Origin: Talpa occidentalis
Lineage: Eukaryota > Chordata > Mammalia > Eulipotyphla > Talpidae
Assembly (NCBI RefSeq): GCF_014898055.3
Contig: NW_023604295.1
Coordinates: 137,732,676-137,796,675 of the forward strand
DNA: 64,000 nucleotides
Direction of reading: 5' to 3'
Position numbers and translations under genes: made by a program. Shown here piece by piece: positions 38,292 through 50,099 of this stretch. Under the pieces are notes generated by a model. That model had not been told where the DNA came from and did no database searches. It worked only from the letters and a program-made list of their open reading frames with translations. Numbering within the stretch: position 1 is the stretch's first letter; every line of letters begins with the position of its first letter.

Positions 38292-41200
38292 GGAATCAAA
38301 CACTGATTACTTAGAGATTTAAACACTCATAGTGGTTTGTGATCTCATCATACTATGTTATATGATCTGTGTAGTGCATAAGTCATATGAACATATTTTC
38401 CCTAAAATATTTCTCTATACTATAAATTAACATTATTTTCCGCATATGCCAGTATTTTCATTAGTTAATTTCACAGACAACATAAAGACAGTATTTCAAA
38501 TGTAACCATTTTGGCAACATTTCTCATTATTCTTATTTTTTATTCCAAAAGAGGAAAAATCAATAACCTGTATTAGAAAAATAATTTATTTTACTGTAGG
38601 CAACACATCAATCAATATTTTATAATTTTAGAAAATGCTGAGTTCTGTTTAGAATTTATTGGATACCAAGAGAGTACGGACATAAAGTGTACGTGAAATA
38701 AGCCTCTTGTCTATGACATGTGGTTCCTGCAGATGTTATTTCCTTCCCTGCTTTGCTTTTGGACATGTGGGAAGTTTTCCTGTTTGTCACCCCTTGAGGT
38801 TTGCTCAGCCTAATCAGGAGGGACTCAAAAAGACTTGTTGATGATGAGATAGCGAACAAAGGAAACAGCCACGGATAACAATATTATCTCCAGGTGGACA
38901 TCTTAGTGTCAATTCTGTTATTTATTAAGTATGATATAATACATTAAAATTATATTTATTTCAAGGGATTTAATAACCTATCATCAAACTTCTATCAGTA
39001 ATTTTCTGGAAATAAACAATAAATCTATGCCTTTAACTTATATATTCTTTAAAAAAAGTTGGAAATTTGAATAAATTCACTTTCATTCCTATTTATACTT
39101 CATTCCATACTTTTTTGATTAGTCACTGAGGAAATTCCAAGATAATATTAATAAGGAAATTCCAAAATTACATTAATAGAGATGATCTTTCAAAGAAAAA
39201 GGATTTAAAAAAAACCAAGCTGTATGAAATTAGCTGTTTTTTAGTGGTGTTGAAAATGGTGATGATAATGAGATACTGAAAATATATTTTAAACCATGGT
39301 AGCACAAATTGATTTTTACAAATGATAGTTTATCATTATGGCCTTGCATGATCCCATTGTCGATATTTCAGCCAAGATTTTCTGCTCACATAACGACCTG
39401 AACCAATGAAGTGCAATCCAAGCACTTTAGTGAAGGAAAATGCATCAAGGAAGATCATAATACTGACATAGCATTTTCAATTTATTAATTTTCATGAATG
39501 TTTGTGGTCAACAAATAGAAAAGAATACTTAAAAAGCTGTTACATGCAAATTATAAGCACTCTAAAAATGGAAGGCGAGTTGCCATACACCATACTTCAG
39601 TATTTTTTAAAAAATTTATGCATTAATTGTTCTTATTTGTTTACTACTATTATATACTAAATTACAGTCTAATTGTGTAGAGAAAAAAGGAAAACTGAAT
39701 AGCATTTTGTTTTGAAATGGCTCTTTTAGGTAGACTTAGTAGAAGGGCTTTATCCAATAAGCAGATTTTAAGAAAACGATTTCCAAACAAAGAAATATCA
39801 TAAATATGAGAATGTGACATCATTTTTCTAGTTAGTAACACATCTTTTCTCTTTCAATACTGATTGGAAAACTTTCATTCACCATCACCCCCACTGGACT
39901 TTTTCTATCATGAAATGTGGTATTCTCTGAACACTACCACTGGGTTTGTAACCTAGATGCCAGTTTCCATCAGAAAAATATCTTATGGATGGCTTTTGTC
40001 AGGAAAACAGCATGATCCTTTATGAAAATCAGCCCTTTAGAAAAATGGGAGAAAAGAGGAATCCATATTCTTGAAAAGCATTAATTTTTATTGTTTTTGA
40101 TCAAATTATCTGCAGTTACATGGCAAGTATCATTTATTGAACAAGAGTTAGCAACTCTGACTAGAGCGTTTGTTTGCCGAACTGAATGGAAGATAATAAA
40201 ATGAGAAGCAAGTTGATAAAATCATGCATAAGTATATTTTCAGCATAATTTCTTGGGAAAAAAATGGACATCATCTGGACAGGAAGACATACAGCAGACT
40301 CAGGATAACATATTTTAAATCTACAATAAAAGAATTAACACCATAAGAGAGTAATATTTATTTTGGTAGTCTTTTAAACATCTTGGCTCACAAATAATAA
40401 AGTCACTGTATAAGATATTAAATGGTACATTGAAAATATATAGCACGTGTTCTTTTTGTTTTATTTCCCACTGCATCTCATATACTAGTAATAGAGTGGC
40501 AGGCTACTTTCACTCTATCCTCACCCCCCATATATATTATCATCTATCATACATTAAAATGCAAATTTAAGGAATGAACATTGCATAATTCATAGAGATG
40601 AAAGTGAAGAAGTACAAAATTATTCAAGCATGTTCACAGTCTTTCATCTAGCTCTGTTCCTGACCTTTTCTCCACACTCTTTACCTCTTCATTCATATTA
40701 GCAAGTCCCACTGTATCATGTATCCATAAGTGGCTTTGTTCGAAGGCACCTTTGCTAAAACCACCCCAGAGAAAAATTAACTATCAAAATAAAACAAATA
40801 CATCCATTTATTATATACCTATTATAACTTTATGCTAAAAATATGAATTATGTATGGGCTGATAACTTTTTAAAAATTCCTAATACCTTATAGGGTTTTC
40901 TGTAATAATTATATTTTCATATCATGATATACATTTTAAAATACTTAATTTAAAATTATTGCTAAGTTAAAAGACATTTACAATTACCGCAAATAACAAA
41001 ATTTTCTATTTCTTTCTTGCTATATAGGCAACTAGTTTTATATTTCATTATTTTATAAGCATGAAAATATCTCATTGTTTAACACTTAAAGTGCAACTAT
41101 GAATGGCTTAAATAAGAATACAGCTAGAGGTAAGGGACGGAAAATCACACTGATTTTACCTAAACATTGGCAGCAGCCATGAAAAAATATATGAAATGTT

Positions 41201-44057
41201 ACCTTACAGGAACAGAATACACTTATTTGGAATTTATGAGGCATAAGTCACTTTTTGATGAAGATATACTTTTTACAAAATCATTTAGAGCTATGTCACA
41301 ATGGAGCAGGCTGTCCTCAGAGTTTTGAGGTGCCTGTTGCTCTAACAGTTTTAGGAGAATGTGGATAATTTTGTACCAGCATCATAAATGGTAAAGATTC
41401 TGAAACTGGAAGGGAAGTAAAACGTCTGAATGATTTACCTTTCATTCTAAGAATATAAAGGAGAGACATATAAATGAAATTGAAGAAAATAAATAGATAA
41501 AGCTTACAGTGTTTTATATAGTTTTAGAAGATTTACTTATATTCATGTTAATTCTTCACACTTGTAGAATTTTGTCAATAATCCAGAATTGCACATCTTA
41601 TTCCAAACATACTGAATTTAGCACTTAGAGCATTATGAGGCATGTAGAAGATGCCACAAAAATATTTGCTTAATCAACACCAGCATGTAGATGTTGTTAA
41701 AAATACATAAAGCGTTTTGATGTACAGCCAGCGTACAGAACCAACACTTTTAAAAATAATACTTCACCGCCTTTTAAAATTCTCCTCTTATTTTGTTCAT
41801 GTGTGAACCATAAAAAGAAAAAAAAACAAAAAACAAAAAAAAAACCCAAGAAAGCTGCCTATTGAGGCCTAATAAAATCATCAATGTTAGTACGAGTTAA
41901 TAGTTGTCTTTTGGAAAAATTGTTGGACAAATATTGGTTCATCCTTCCAAGGTAGTCCAAATGATATTTTAGAATTCTATTGTTCACAGTTGCAGAAATA
42001 TTTGGTCCACATAGCTTTGTTCATGTGTTATTGAGGCAAAATAGTCTTGTTTCATAATTAAGTGATCAGCTCAAATGACGATACAGTTCCCACCCAGGAA
42101 TCATTAACATTGCAGAACATGTCACAGAATTGTGGATCTTTGTCCAGAAAAGTTGGCTTCCTTTGCATTACGAATTTGAAGGGATCTATTCCATTAACAA
42201 CTTGTAAGTGTGTGTTTGTGTATGCGTGTGTGCAGAGAGGGGAGAAGAGAGAGATAAAGCCAGCATTAACACAGAAAATGTAAAAGAAAAAATAGGGGTG
42301 AGATGATTCTAGCTATTAACTCGGGATTTCTGAGTCTTTTGAACGATTTCTAGAAGAAGCTTCTCCAGACTATGTCCCTCTCTACTTATTTTCAAGTCCT
42401 TTGGAGTTATATTTTATACAAGAGTTTATACATTTTATGCATCTTTGTTGTGGAAAAATAGGCATCACTTTCCTTTTTAAGTAATTTAAAATAGCAGCTG
42501 TCTTTGTCTGGAAGTTCACTTTTTAATATCAGAATGTTTTTAAAGAGGAATGGGGGTTGGGTAAAAAGCTTAAATGCAAAACAAATTATATTAATACAAT
42601 TTATAACAAAAACTGCATATTTATTCATGAAGAGCTTACCGCACCATGAGAATAAAATGAGATGCCTGTATTTTACTACTCTTTGTAGTTCATGCATAAG
42701 AAAATGAAAACTGTCTGTTGCTGGGAGGACGTCTCTTAGAAAGGATTAAAAGGGCAACTGGAATTATGGGTATTTTATTTGCATTCAGTCAAGAGGGAAT
42801 CTGTGTGACCATATACTCTGTATCTTCTAAATCATTTTATTAAAAAGCACATGGTCTTATAGCTTCAAGCTGTAATTCTTATAATTTTTCAGTATCCCTT
42901 TAACATGTCAAAGTGATGAGTCCATAAGCTTCAAGGTTTACAATATGGGGAAACGAGAAGACTGGGTGCTTAAAGATTGCTTCAGTGATCATTGCAGTGG
43001 ACGTGATTGTTTCTATAGTGATGTGCGCAGCATTATGGCCACAAGTAGAGGATAAAGGCACTATTGAGAACAAAACGAAGTAGTAGTCATTATATTCAAA
43101 TTTTCTGATGTTTATAGAATGCAAATCTTCATGCTCATATGTACTTTGCCACTCTAGTTATTCATACAGGGACAATTAAAGAAATGTGTCTCATCAACAT
43201 TGTCTGAAAAATTGCAACCAAAGAGCCCTTTAATTTTGCTTGAGTGGATCAGACTATTTGAGGTACGATTTAAAGGGGATACTGAAATTTCTCATTTAAA
43301 AAACATTGCACAGTGTATTTAATTAAATTCCTTTTTAAAATGCACATGAAGTCAGCAACTGAAAATGTAAGTTAGGTTTGTAGTCTGCCAGTGCTGATGG
43401 GGCTAAAAATTTCAATACTTCTATAATAGCATGGAACTTAGTGCAGAAGCCAACCATAGACAAGAAAATGATCTAGTTCAAAAACTGAATGCCTAAAGTA
43501 ACAAATAAGATCTACTTATCATAACTGTGCTTGACAGGTAAGTACAATTCAAAAGACAAGCTTGCAAATCAAATGAGGCAAAATATATTCTGAGTCACTA
43601 AGATAATTCCTGACTAATCCCCTCAGTTAACTAGATGGCTGTTAGTTTTTAGGTTATATTTACAATGATCTTATTTATTTTGGATAGACTTATAATTAAA
43701 ATGCCTTGTGGGCAGAAGCCATACTTATTTCCTTAATATGTTTTGATCAAGTCCATTATTTTCTACTATTTGCATTATCAGCATTGATGGATACTGATGG
43801 ACTATATGTAAGTTCTTACTGTGCATTTGGATTTGCTTTTCTTTACTAGTACAGTACCAACTAGATGACAAACACAGATGGTAAATATTGATACATTTTC
43901 AGGTTTGCAAAGTGTGTGGACTCAATTGTGGATTAAGAGACATGACCTCATATTAATGGTTGATTGGTCTAAGAACTGTGACTCATTTTCATTCTTAGCA
44001 TTTCATTCTTTGAGTGCTCTTAAGTTGCTATTAGGGAATACCTATTTCACTATTTCT
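38292..44057. other. AT-rich intergenic DNA downstream of GLRA3
   Basis: Very AT-rich and free of recognisable young repeats over 5.7 kb. No open frame is convincing. It contains one copy of a duplicated 70-mer (43442-43511). Its relative freedom from SINEs compared with the left part of the window may be chance. Confidence 0.6.
43442..43511 (+). repeat. 70-bp direct repeat, copy A
   Basis: Begins TGCAGAAGCCAACCATAGAC and ends AGTAACAAATAAGAT. It matches 45957-46025 with one substitution and one A-run indel, about 97% identity. The flanks of the two copies are unrelated. Confidence 0.97.
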
Positions 44058-44312
44058 TTTCTTTAAGATTTTATTTATTTATTTATTTATTTGCATAGAA
44101 GAACTGGGTGTAGGCCAGAGGGGCAGGGGTAAGGGGTGAGAGGATTCACCAGGGACAGAGTGGGGGCAGAACAGGTGGATCTACTGAAATACACTGCTGA
44201 GGGGAGCAGTGGACAAGACAGGAGAGGTCTGCTGCACCATGTGGGTGAGGATTGAACTCAGGCCACTGTGGTGATAGTGCTGAGACTTCACCCCTAGGCC
44301 ACCAAGGAGGCC
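44058..44312 (-). mobile_element. tRNA-derived SINE, minus orientation
   Basis: Minus-strand copy with the tail complement (TTTATTTATTTATTTATTTG) at its left. A perfect 16-bp target-site duplication, CTATTTCACTATTTCT, occupies 44042-44057 and 44313-44328. The transcribed direction matches GLRA3, so it lies sense to the gene's downstream region. Confidence 0.96.
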
Positions 44313-44751
44313 CTATTTCACTATTTCTCATTTCCACTATTACCAATTACCTACCTTTTAATATTCAGACTATTTTCTGCTTTCATCATGTGTAAATCCC
44401 TTATTCCCTTGAATCTAATTCATGGAGTATAAGCTTTTCAGATGAAAGGAAATTTAGTCATCAATATAATATTCAGTCCTCCAAAGTGATTTGCAGGTTG
44501 AAAAGTATATCTCAAAAAGTGAGAAGAAAGACATTAAAAAATGGATGTATAGTATGAAAGATGCACCTATTTTTCTCTTAAAATTATAATTACTTAAGAT
44601 GCACAGAGTGTTAAAGTAGTTAACAATTTGTTTTCTGTTAAGCACAGGGATTTCTTTTTCCATGTTTTTACCCTAAAATTTCCATTATTTTCCCAAATTT
44701 CTGAGAATAAATCCATAAAAACCAATGAATGTATTCATGTTTTGGGAAAAA

Positions 44752-44795
44752 AAATATATATATACACATATACATATACATACATATATATTTAA
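44752..44795. repeat. (TA)n-rich simple repeat
   Basis: Imperfect AT/ATAC dinucleotide tract ('atatatatatacacatatacatatacatacatatatat'). Confidence 0.85.
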
Positions 44796-45956
44796 AACAT
44801 TTATACATCAAAATTAAAATAAAGGCTATAAGAGATACCCATAAAATAGGAAATCATTATTCAATAAGGTAAGAATACACACTGACCCCTTAAAAATAGC
44901 AGCTAGTAGTTGGATGGGCTCTCCCAGTGAGTAACTATCATGGAAAAATATCTAGAGAGGATGGAGAAGATTTAAAGATCCTGACTTTCTTGCTTTCGCA
45001 GTAATTCTGGAATCTATTTTAAGTGGTTAGGAAAGTTCTAGATTCCCACTATAGCTGAACTCCAACTCTAATGTCTGGGAAGGAAAGAGAAGAATGGCTA
45101 CATATGTGCTAAGACATTAAGATTTCCTAAAAATGCATGTACTATGAAATCATTTTTCAATAGTTAAGATATGTAATTATCAAAAAAGTAAAGTAATCTA
45201 TATGCATGAAAATGATATGCTTCCTAATGTGGTTCTTTCAAAATAGTTCAGAATATCCACATTGGAATTCCAGTTTCTGAGTGAACACTCTTTGCACACA
45301 CTTTGACATTTACACCATAAATAACTTCCTGATTGGTATAATTTGAAATATTGGGGTTTGCCACAGGGGTTACTGAGGCAAGTGGATTGGGAAGGTAATT
45401 AAAGTAGAGCTTTCCAGTTTTATAGGTCTGTAAGGATTCACTGAAGAGAGAACATTCCATTTGACATCGCAGCAAATTTTGCCTTGTCACTGTTATCCTA
45501 TAAGTGAAGACTGTCAAAGTATTTCTTCAGCGTTGTGAGACAATAATCCATATAAATGCTTAAATATAATAACTTCAAGACAGAAATGTCTACCCTACTA
45601 AAGCCCCCGCCGACAAATTGTCACACAGTTAATATCTTCACAGTCCAAGTTTCAAGTTTCAAAAAGAGACATTTTTCATATTCTCAAATATGGAAGCAAG
45701 TGATGTCCGTGGATTTCTTTTGGGACATAAGTTTATTATATTCCGTTTGCTTCTGGAAGAGTTCCCTTAATTTAGGCAATGATGAAAAAGTTTTGGAAGA
45801 AGATGTGTGAAGAATAGAACTATGGATTCAAGTAGTTCCAAGACACATTGCGACAAGATAGTTGATCATGACTTGAAAGCACCCAGCTTATCCTCAGAGA
45901 ACACCACCAACAAACTTGCTCTAGTTTGTCTTTAGTACAAGAAGGTACTTCCAAGA

Positions 45957-46025
45957 TGCAGAAGCCAAACATAGACAAGAAAATGATCTAGTTCAAAACT
46001 GAATGCCTAAAGTAACAAATAAGAT
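45957..46025 (+). repeat. 70-bp direct repeat, copy B
   Basis: Second copy of the 43442-43511 sequence, same orientation, 2.5 kb away. It reads AAACATAG where copy A has AACCATAG and has one A fewer in the 'ttcaaaa' run. No poly(A) tail or target duplication accompanies either copy. Confidence 0.97.
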
Positions 46026-47496
46026 ATTTTGTTTCAAACATATATACCAAATGAAGAAGCATATGTTCAACTAGGTAAAAGGACTTAGTGCTAACTTCTC
46101 CAAGTAGTGGCATCTGCATTTTATCCTAAGCAGGATGATAGTTTTCTCATAGTATTTTAAATTGCTTGAAAGGAAGGGAATTTGTTCTTTTTCTGGGAAA
46201 AATTTGCTACACATACATTATTTTTTAAAAAGTTATTTTTAAAAACTAGAATTGGCTAGACCAAAGTTCAGTAACACTGAGAAGTTTTTAGCTTCACATG
46301 GCAGTGCTTGCTTTAGATTGGGGGTGACTGAAGTAAAATCTTGTTACTTCAAAATAGTAACATCTTGTTCAAGAGCTAGCTCATTTGCCCTTTAAATCCA
46401 TATTTATCACTTTCTGAATGTTTAAGCCTTTGTCAATAGTTCTGTACACTGAATTTCCATTCAGCAAATCTGACAAATAATTAAACACTGAAAAGCATCC
46501 TAGAACTTTAAAATATACATTGCTCATAAAAATAATGCACAAATAGCAAATCTGAATAAAGAATGACTCTGGCTCAATTTAACCAAGAACCTTATCACAT
46601 ATTTGTACTTAATTGCATTGCATGAAAAGAGTTAATGCCCCATTGTTGAAATGATTTCATGGGGTTGCTGATAAATTTTAAGTAAAAATTTCATTTAAAA
46701 TTATTCACATCTAGTGAATGGCTTGTACACTGAAATCACTAATTTAGAAATATAAAAACAATCAATTCACACTTTATAGAAATGCCATTTAAATAATTTA
46801 GAATTAAAATCTTCCCTCCTTTCACATGAAGTTAGGAATTTAAACCCATATAACTTTGATGGGGAGACTGTTCTTATTAAAAAAAACTTTCATAAATCCA
46901 TTTTTGTTTTCATTAAATTCATTTTTATCAAAATGCAAATACTTTTAATCCATTGAATCTTAAATTCTCATTCTAAGCTAAAATATAAAAGTCTTACTGA
47001 ACTTCATTCAATATTGTTATATCAAAATATCAAACATAATTAGATACAGTTAGGCAGCTATTAAAAATCTAACAAAAACAAGGATGCTGGTTTGAATTTT
47101 TCGGTGTTGGCAATACAGTTAGTACACTTAAAAACAATAATTCTGTTTTTACTATTTCTACATTCATTTATACAGATACAAAGATAAAGAAAAGTAGATT
47201 TTGTATATATTTTGATCTCTTAAGCCATTTGTTTTATATTTCAAAAGAGGGAAATTAACTTTTTGAAAACCATATTTGATATCCAAACAACATAGGTTTT
47301 TATTTTAATTATCTAATTTGAACGTTTTTGTTACGATATAAGTTGGTCTGACAGTTTTTGTTTATCTTTGATTGGTATTGAGTGGTTTACTAAATAACTG
47401 GTTCTTTTCCTGCTTTGTAACTACAGCCTAAGAAAACATGTTAGTCTCAAGCTATTGATCTTGATTATCTTCAACCTTTCCCTTTTCCTTTCATAG

Positions 47497-47516
47497 TTTA
47501 TTGTGCAATATTTATT
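47497..47516 (-). promoter_or_regulatory. Candidate GLRA3 polyadenylation signals
   Basis: Two AATAAA hexamers on the minus strand (TTTATT at 47511-47516 and 47497-47502), 14 bases apart, about 380-400 bases past the GLRA3 stop codon. They are the first paired canonical signals I see downstream. AATAAA is common in AT-rich DNA, so whether they are used is inference. Confidence 0.3.
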
Positions 47517-47897
47517 CTGTAAGATACAATGTCATTGAATTAATAATTAAGAAAATTCAAATCCGTGTTCACTTGTACAATTATGTGATATTATATAACA
47601 TATGGACACATTGGCAGTGATAATTTCACTTATATGATTTACTGTGAAAGAGCAGAAATTTTATGTTTATATGAAATAGGGAGAATTCCTATAATACATC
47701 TATTTTATATCCATTCAGAGAATCTCATCTGTCTCGTGACTTTGCATAGCAAATCATAGTACTACCTTCCTGTATTCTGTTGTTACTCTATGGCCATCAC
47801 TTATATTCCACACACAGGCTCAGACACACATGCACACATACCCCTCTGGCAAAGAATTCTTTCCAATGGACCATTTGCAGTGCATGCCCCCAGAGAT
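47517..47897 (-). other. Proximal GLRA3 3' UTR
   Basis: Follows the TAA stop directly on the minus strand with no further splice signal needed. It must be untranslated sequence of the last exon, at least up to the first functional poly(A) site. Confidence 0.7.
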
Positions 47898-48176
47898 TTA
47901 ATCTTGTTGCTGATGAATATCCTCATGCCTAAGAATTTTATAGATAACCCAGTAGAAAATATTAAAAATCAAAAAGGCTAATGGAAAGCAAGCTCGGGAG
48001 ATGGTGTCAATCTTCTTGGCTCGGTCGATAAAGACCTTCCTCATTTCATCAGGGCTTTTCGGCATCACCTGGACAGGATGGTTTGGGCCCTTTGGGGTCA
48101 CACCGTCTTTTGCTTGCAGACACGGTCCCATTCCATAGGCTGTGAAGCTGAATCGACTTTCCCTTACCTCATCATC
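47898..48176 (-). CDS. GLRA3: GLRA3 last coding exon: TM3-TM4 loop end, TM4, C-terminus
   Basis: Encodes the last 92 residues of the glycine receptor alpha-3 subunit, a chloride-conducting pentameric ligand-gated (Cys-loop) channel of inhibitory synapses. The exon opens after an AG acceptor (48178-48177) with GAT GAT in phase 0 and ends at TAA (47900-47898). Residues 1-15 read [15 protein letters not shown]. The RESR motif (residues 5-8) is, from knowledge of the family, the protein kinase A site through which prostaglandin E2 signalling inhibits alpha-3 receptors. Residues 38-60 are the amphipathic pre-TM4 segment with [20 protein letters not shown]4 is about residues 62-80 ([17 protein letters not shown]). 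The tail [12 protein letters not shown] is diagnostic of alpha-3 rather than alpha-1 (REDVHNQ) or alpha-2. The frame is intact, and nothing suggests a pseudogene. Confidence 0.98.
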   Translation of the reverse strand, partial: DDEVRESRFSFTAYGMGPCLQAKDGVTPKGPNHPVQVMPKSPDEMRKVFIDRAKKIDTISRACFPLAFLIFNIFYWVIYKILRHEDIHQQQD

Positions 48177-49315
48177 CTATCATAAGAAGAAATATAAGGA
48201 AACCCTTTAAAACCAGAAAAAAGCATGTATAAAAGGTGTTTCAGAATCATAACCTCAGCTTTCTCATGATAAATGTTAATACAATTGTAATGAAAGGAAA
48301 ATTGAAGCATGTAATGATGAGTTGCTTTTGTTCCCATTGAAGTTTAATTGATCTATCTTGCTGCTTCATACAAATGTGTCTATTAATAAATGAAATGGTA
48401 TATTTTAATGGAAAAACTAAATACCCTGTGTTGTCTACATATTTCTATAATATCTAAATTTGAGCAAGAAAGAAAATCTATTGGAATATTTTATTGTATG
48501 TCTCCATATATGAGAGTATTTTGCATTATGTGTCTTAATGAATAAATATATGATGTCAAAGGGGAAAATACCAGGATCATTGACTGGATTTTTCATTGTC
48601 ATGGAGGCAAACCTTTTAATGGTTGATCCCTACAATTTGTCTCCTCATTGGAAAATGCAATCTAGCTTATAACACTTTTGCTGTCCTTGCTTTCTGTTAC
48701 TTCTCTTTTAAACTAACCTGTTTGGAAGATGATAAGATAGTCATATATATTTGTTTATATTTAATTACTTTTCAGGGACATTGGTTTAGTTGAAATTATG
48801 AATGAAATGTGGCTGAAGTTTATTTCACATCAAAGAAAATTATAATGTATTCTAAAAATATTAATTTTCTATTAAATGTTGAAAATTGAAGTGAATTTTC
48901 CATGCAAGTTCTTTAAAGATCAAAATTTAAAGGAAAATATTTACTAAAAATATGGTAAATGAAACATGTTTGTGATAGAAAAATATGGTATTTTACAGTT
49001 CATCTTGAATTTCATTAGTGAATAAAATTTAATCCATTTATTTAGACTGTCAATTGGTTGGATTCTTTTGCTACTAACATTGCAAGTTTAAAAGATGACA
49101 TTTATGAAAGTTGCTATACCTTTCCTTTTAAAAAGGTAATTTTTGATGATAATATATGAAAGAAAAGTAATGAATGGGCTCTTGAAAATTATATTAGGCC
49201 CATGAAATAAAGGTTCACTGAACAGTAGTTTACAAAATATGAAAGTAAAAAACGGAAATTATGATGGATTCTAAAGAATGAAAAGAACAAAGTTCAGATA
49301 GTAATGTAGAAAGTT

Positions 49316-49341
49316 GGTTTGTTTGTTTGTTTGTTTGTTTG
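49316..49341. repeat. (GTTT)n simple repeat
   Basis: Six consecutive GTTT units within the last GLRA3 intron. Confidence 0.95.
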
Positions 49342-49987
49342 GTAATTAAGAAGGCAATTCCACCTGAAGAAAAATATAGCTATTTAAAATGTCTCAGCTT
49401 TGAGATATATAAGCAATGTAAATTGGATGAAGCAAGTCTGAAATAAAAGCTGGGGATACAAATTACATGTAACTACTGTTATAATCTTTCAAAAAAAATT
49501 AGAATTTGGTTTTCTAGTAGTCTTTGACAGGTATGTTCATGTATACTGGCAATTTTTTAAAGCTTCCATGGAAAGTTTAGGCTAATCACTATTTGCTTTG
49601 AATGTTCTATATCTTAAGAAATTGAACTGTTCTTATGGTAAATGCTGAAATCACATTCTTATAAGTTAATCAATCATGCTGTATTTGCATGTCAGAAGGA
49701 AATGTAGGTCACCTGGATGATTTGTACAATTTTTATGTGCAAACCAGCTGACTGCTGAAGGATAAAACAACTTTTCAAACTTCTACCCACGTGAAAGTCT
49801 GCCACAACACAGGCACACTGACAATGAGAAATTAACATATTAGTTGCACCAACTGGGAAATTGATTATAAAAATACTAAGATTTCAGGAGTCTACCTGTT
49901 GTGTTTAGTAACATAGAACCCACTATCTCCCTGACCATCTATTCTGAAAGACTCACTGTTTTCAAGACTTTAGAGACTCCCATAGTA

Positions 49988-50018
49988 AATATGGTACAAG
50001 ACTCTCTTGTACCATATT
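49988..50018. other. Perfect 14-bp inverted repeat (hairpin)
   Basis: AATATGGTACAAGA, loop CTC, TCTTGTACCATATT: 14 perfectly paired bases around a three-base loop. It lies in the last GLRA3 intron, about 1.8 kb upstream of the last exon's acceptor in the transcript. The pre-mRNA could form this stem. The function is unknown. Confidence 0.97.
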
Positions 50019-50099
50019 ACAAGAGATAATCCTTGTAAGATTTAAAACATTCAGTGAACTCTATGTTTTTATTCTCAGTTGTCTTTTTCTGCATAACTG

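Larger units (their letters stand above)
44313..47496. other. GLRA3 3' flank, possibly long 3' UTR
   Basis: AT-rich, with no recognisable gene. If GLRA3 uses a distal poly(A) site, part of this is 3' UTR, which the sequence alone cannot decide. An 89-codon minus-strand open frame at 45248-45517 begins at a non-ATG codon and matches nothing I know. An AT dinucleotide tract is at 44752-44795. Confidence 0.5.

Noticed and set aside
45248..45517. 89-codon frame on the same strand downstream of GLRA3, considered as a further exon or retropseudogene
   Set aside because: Starts at a non-ATG codon, matches no protein I know, and GLRA3 already ends with its normal C-terminus at 47898.
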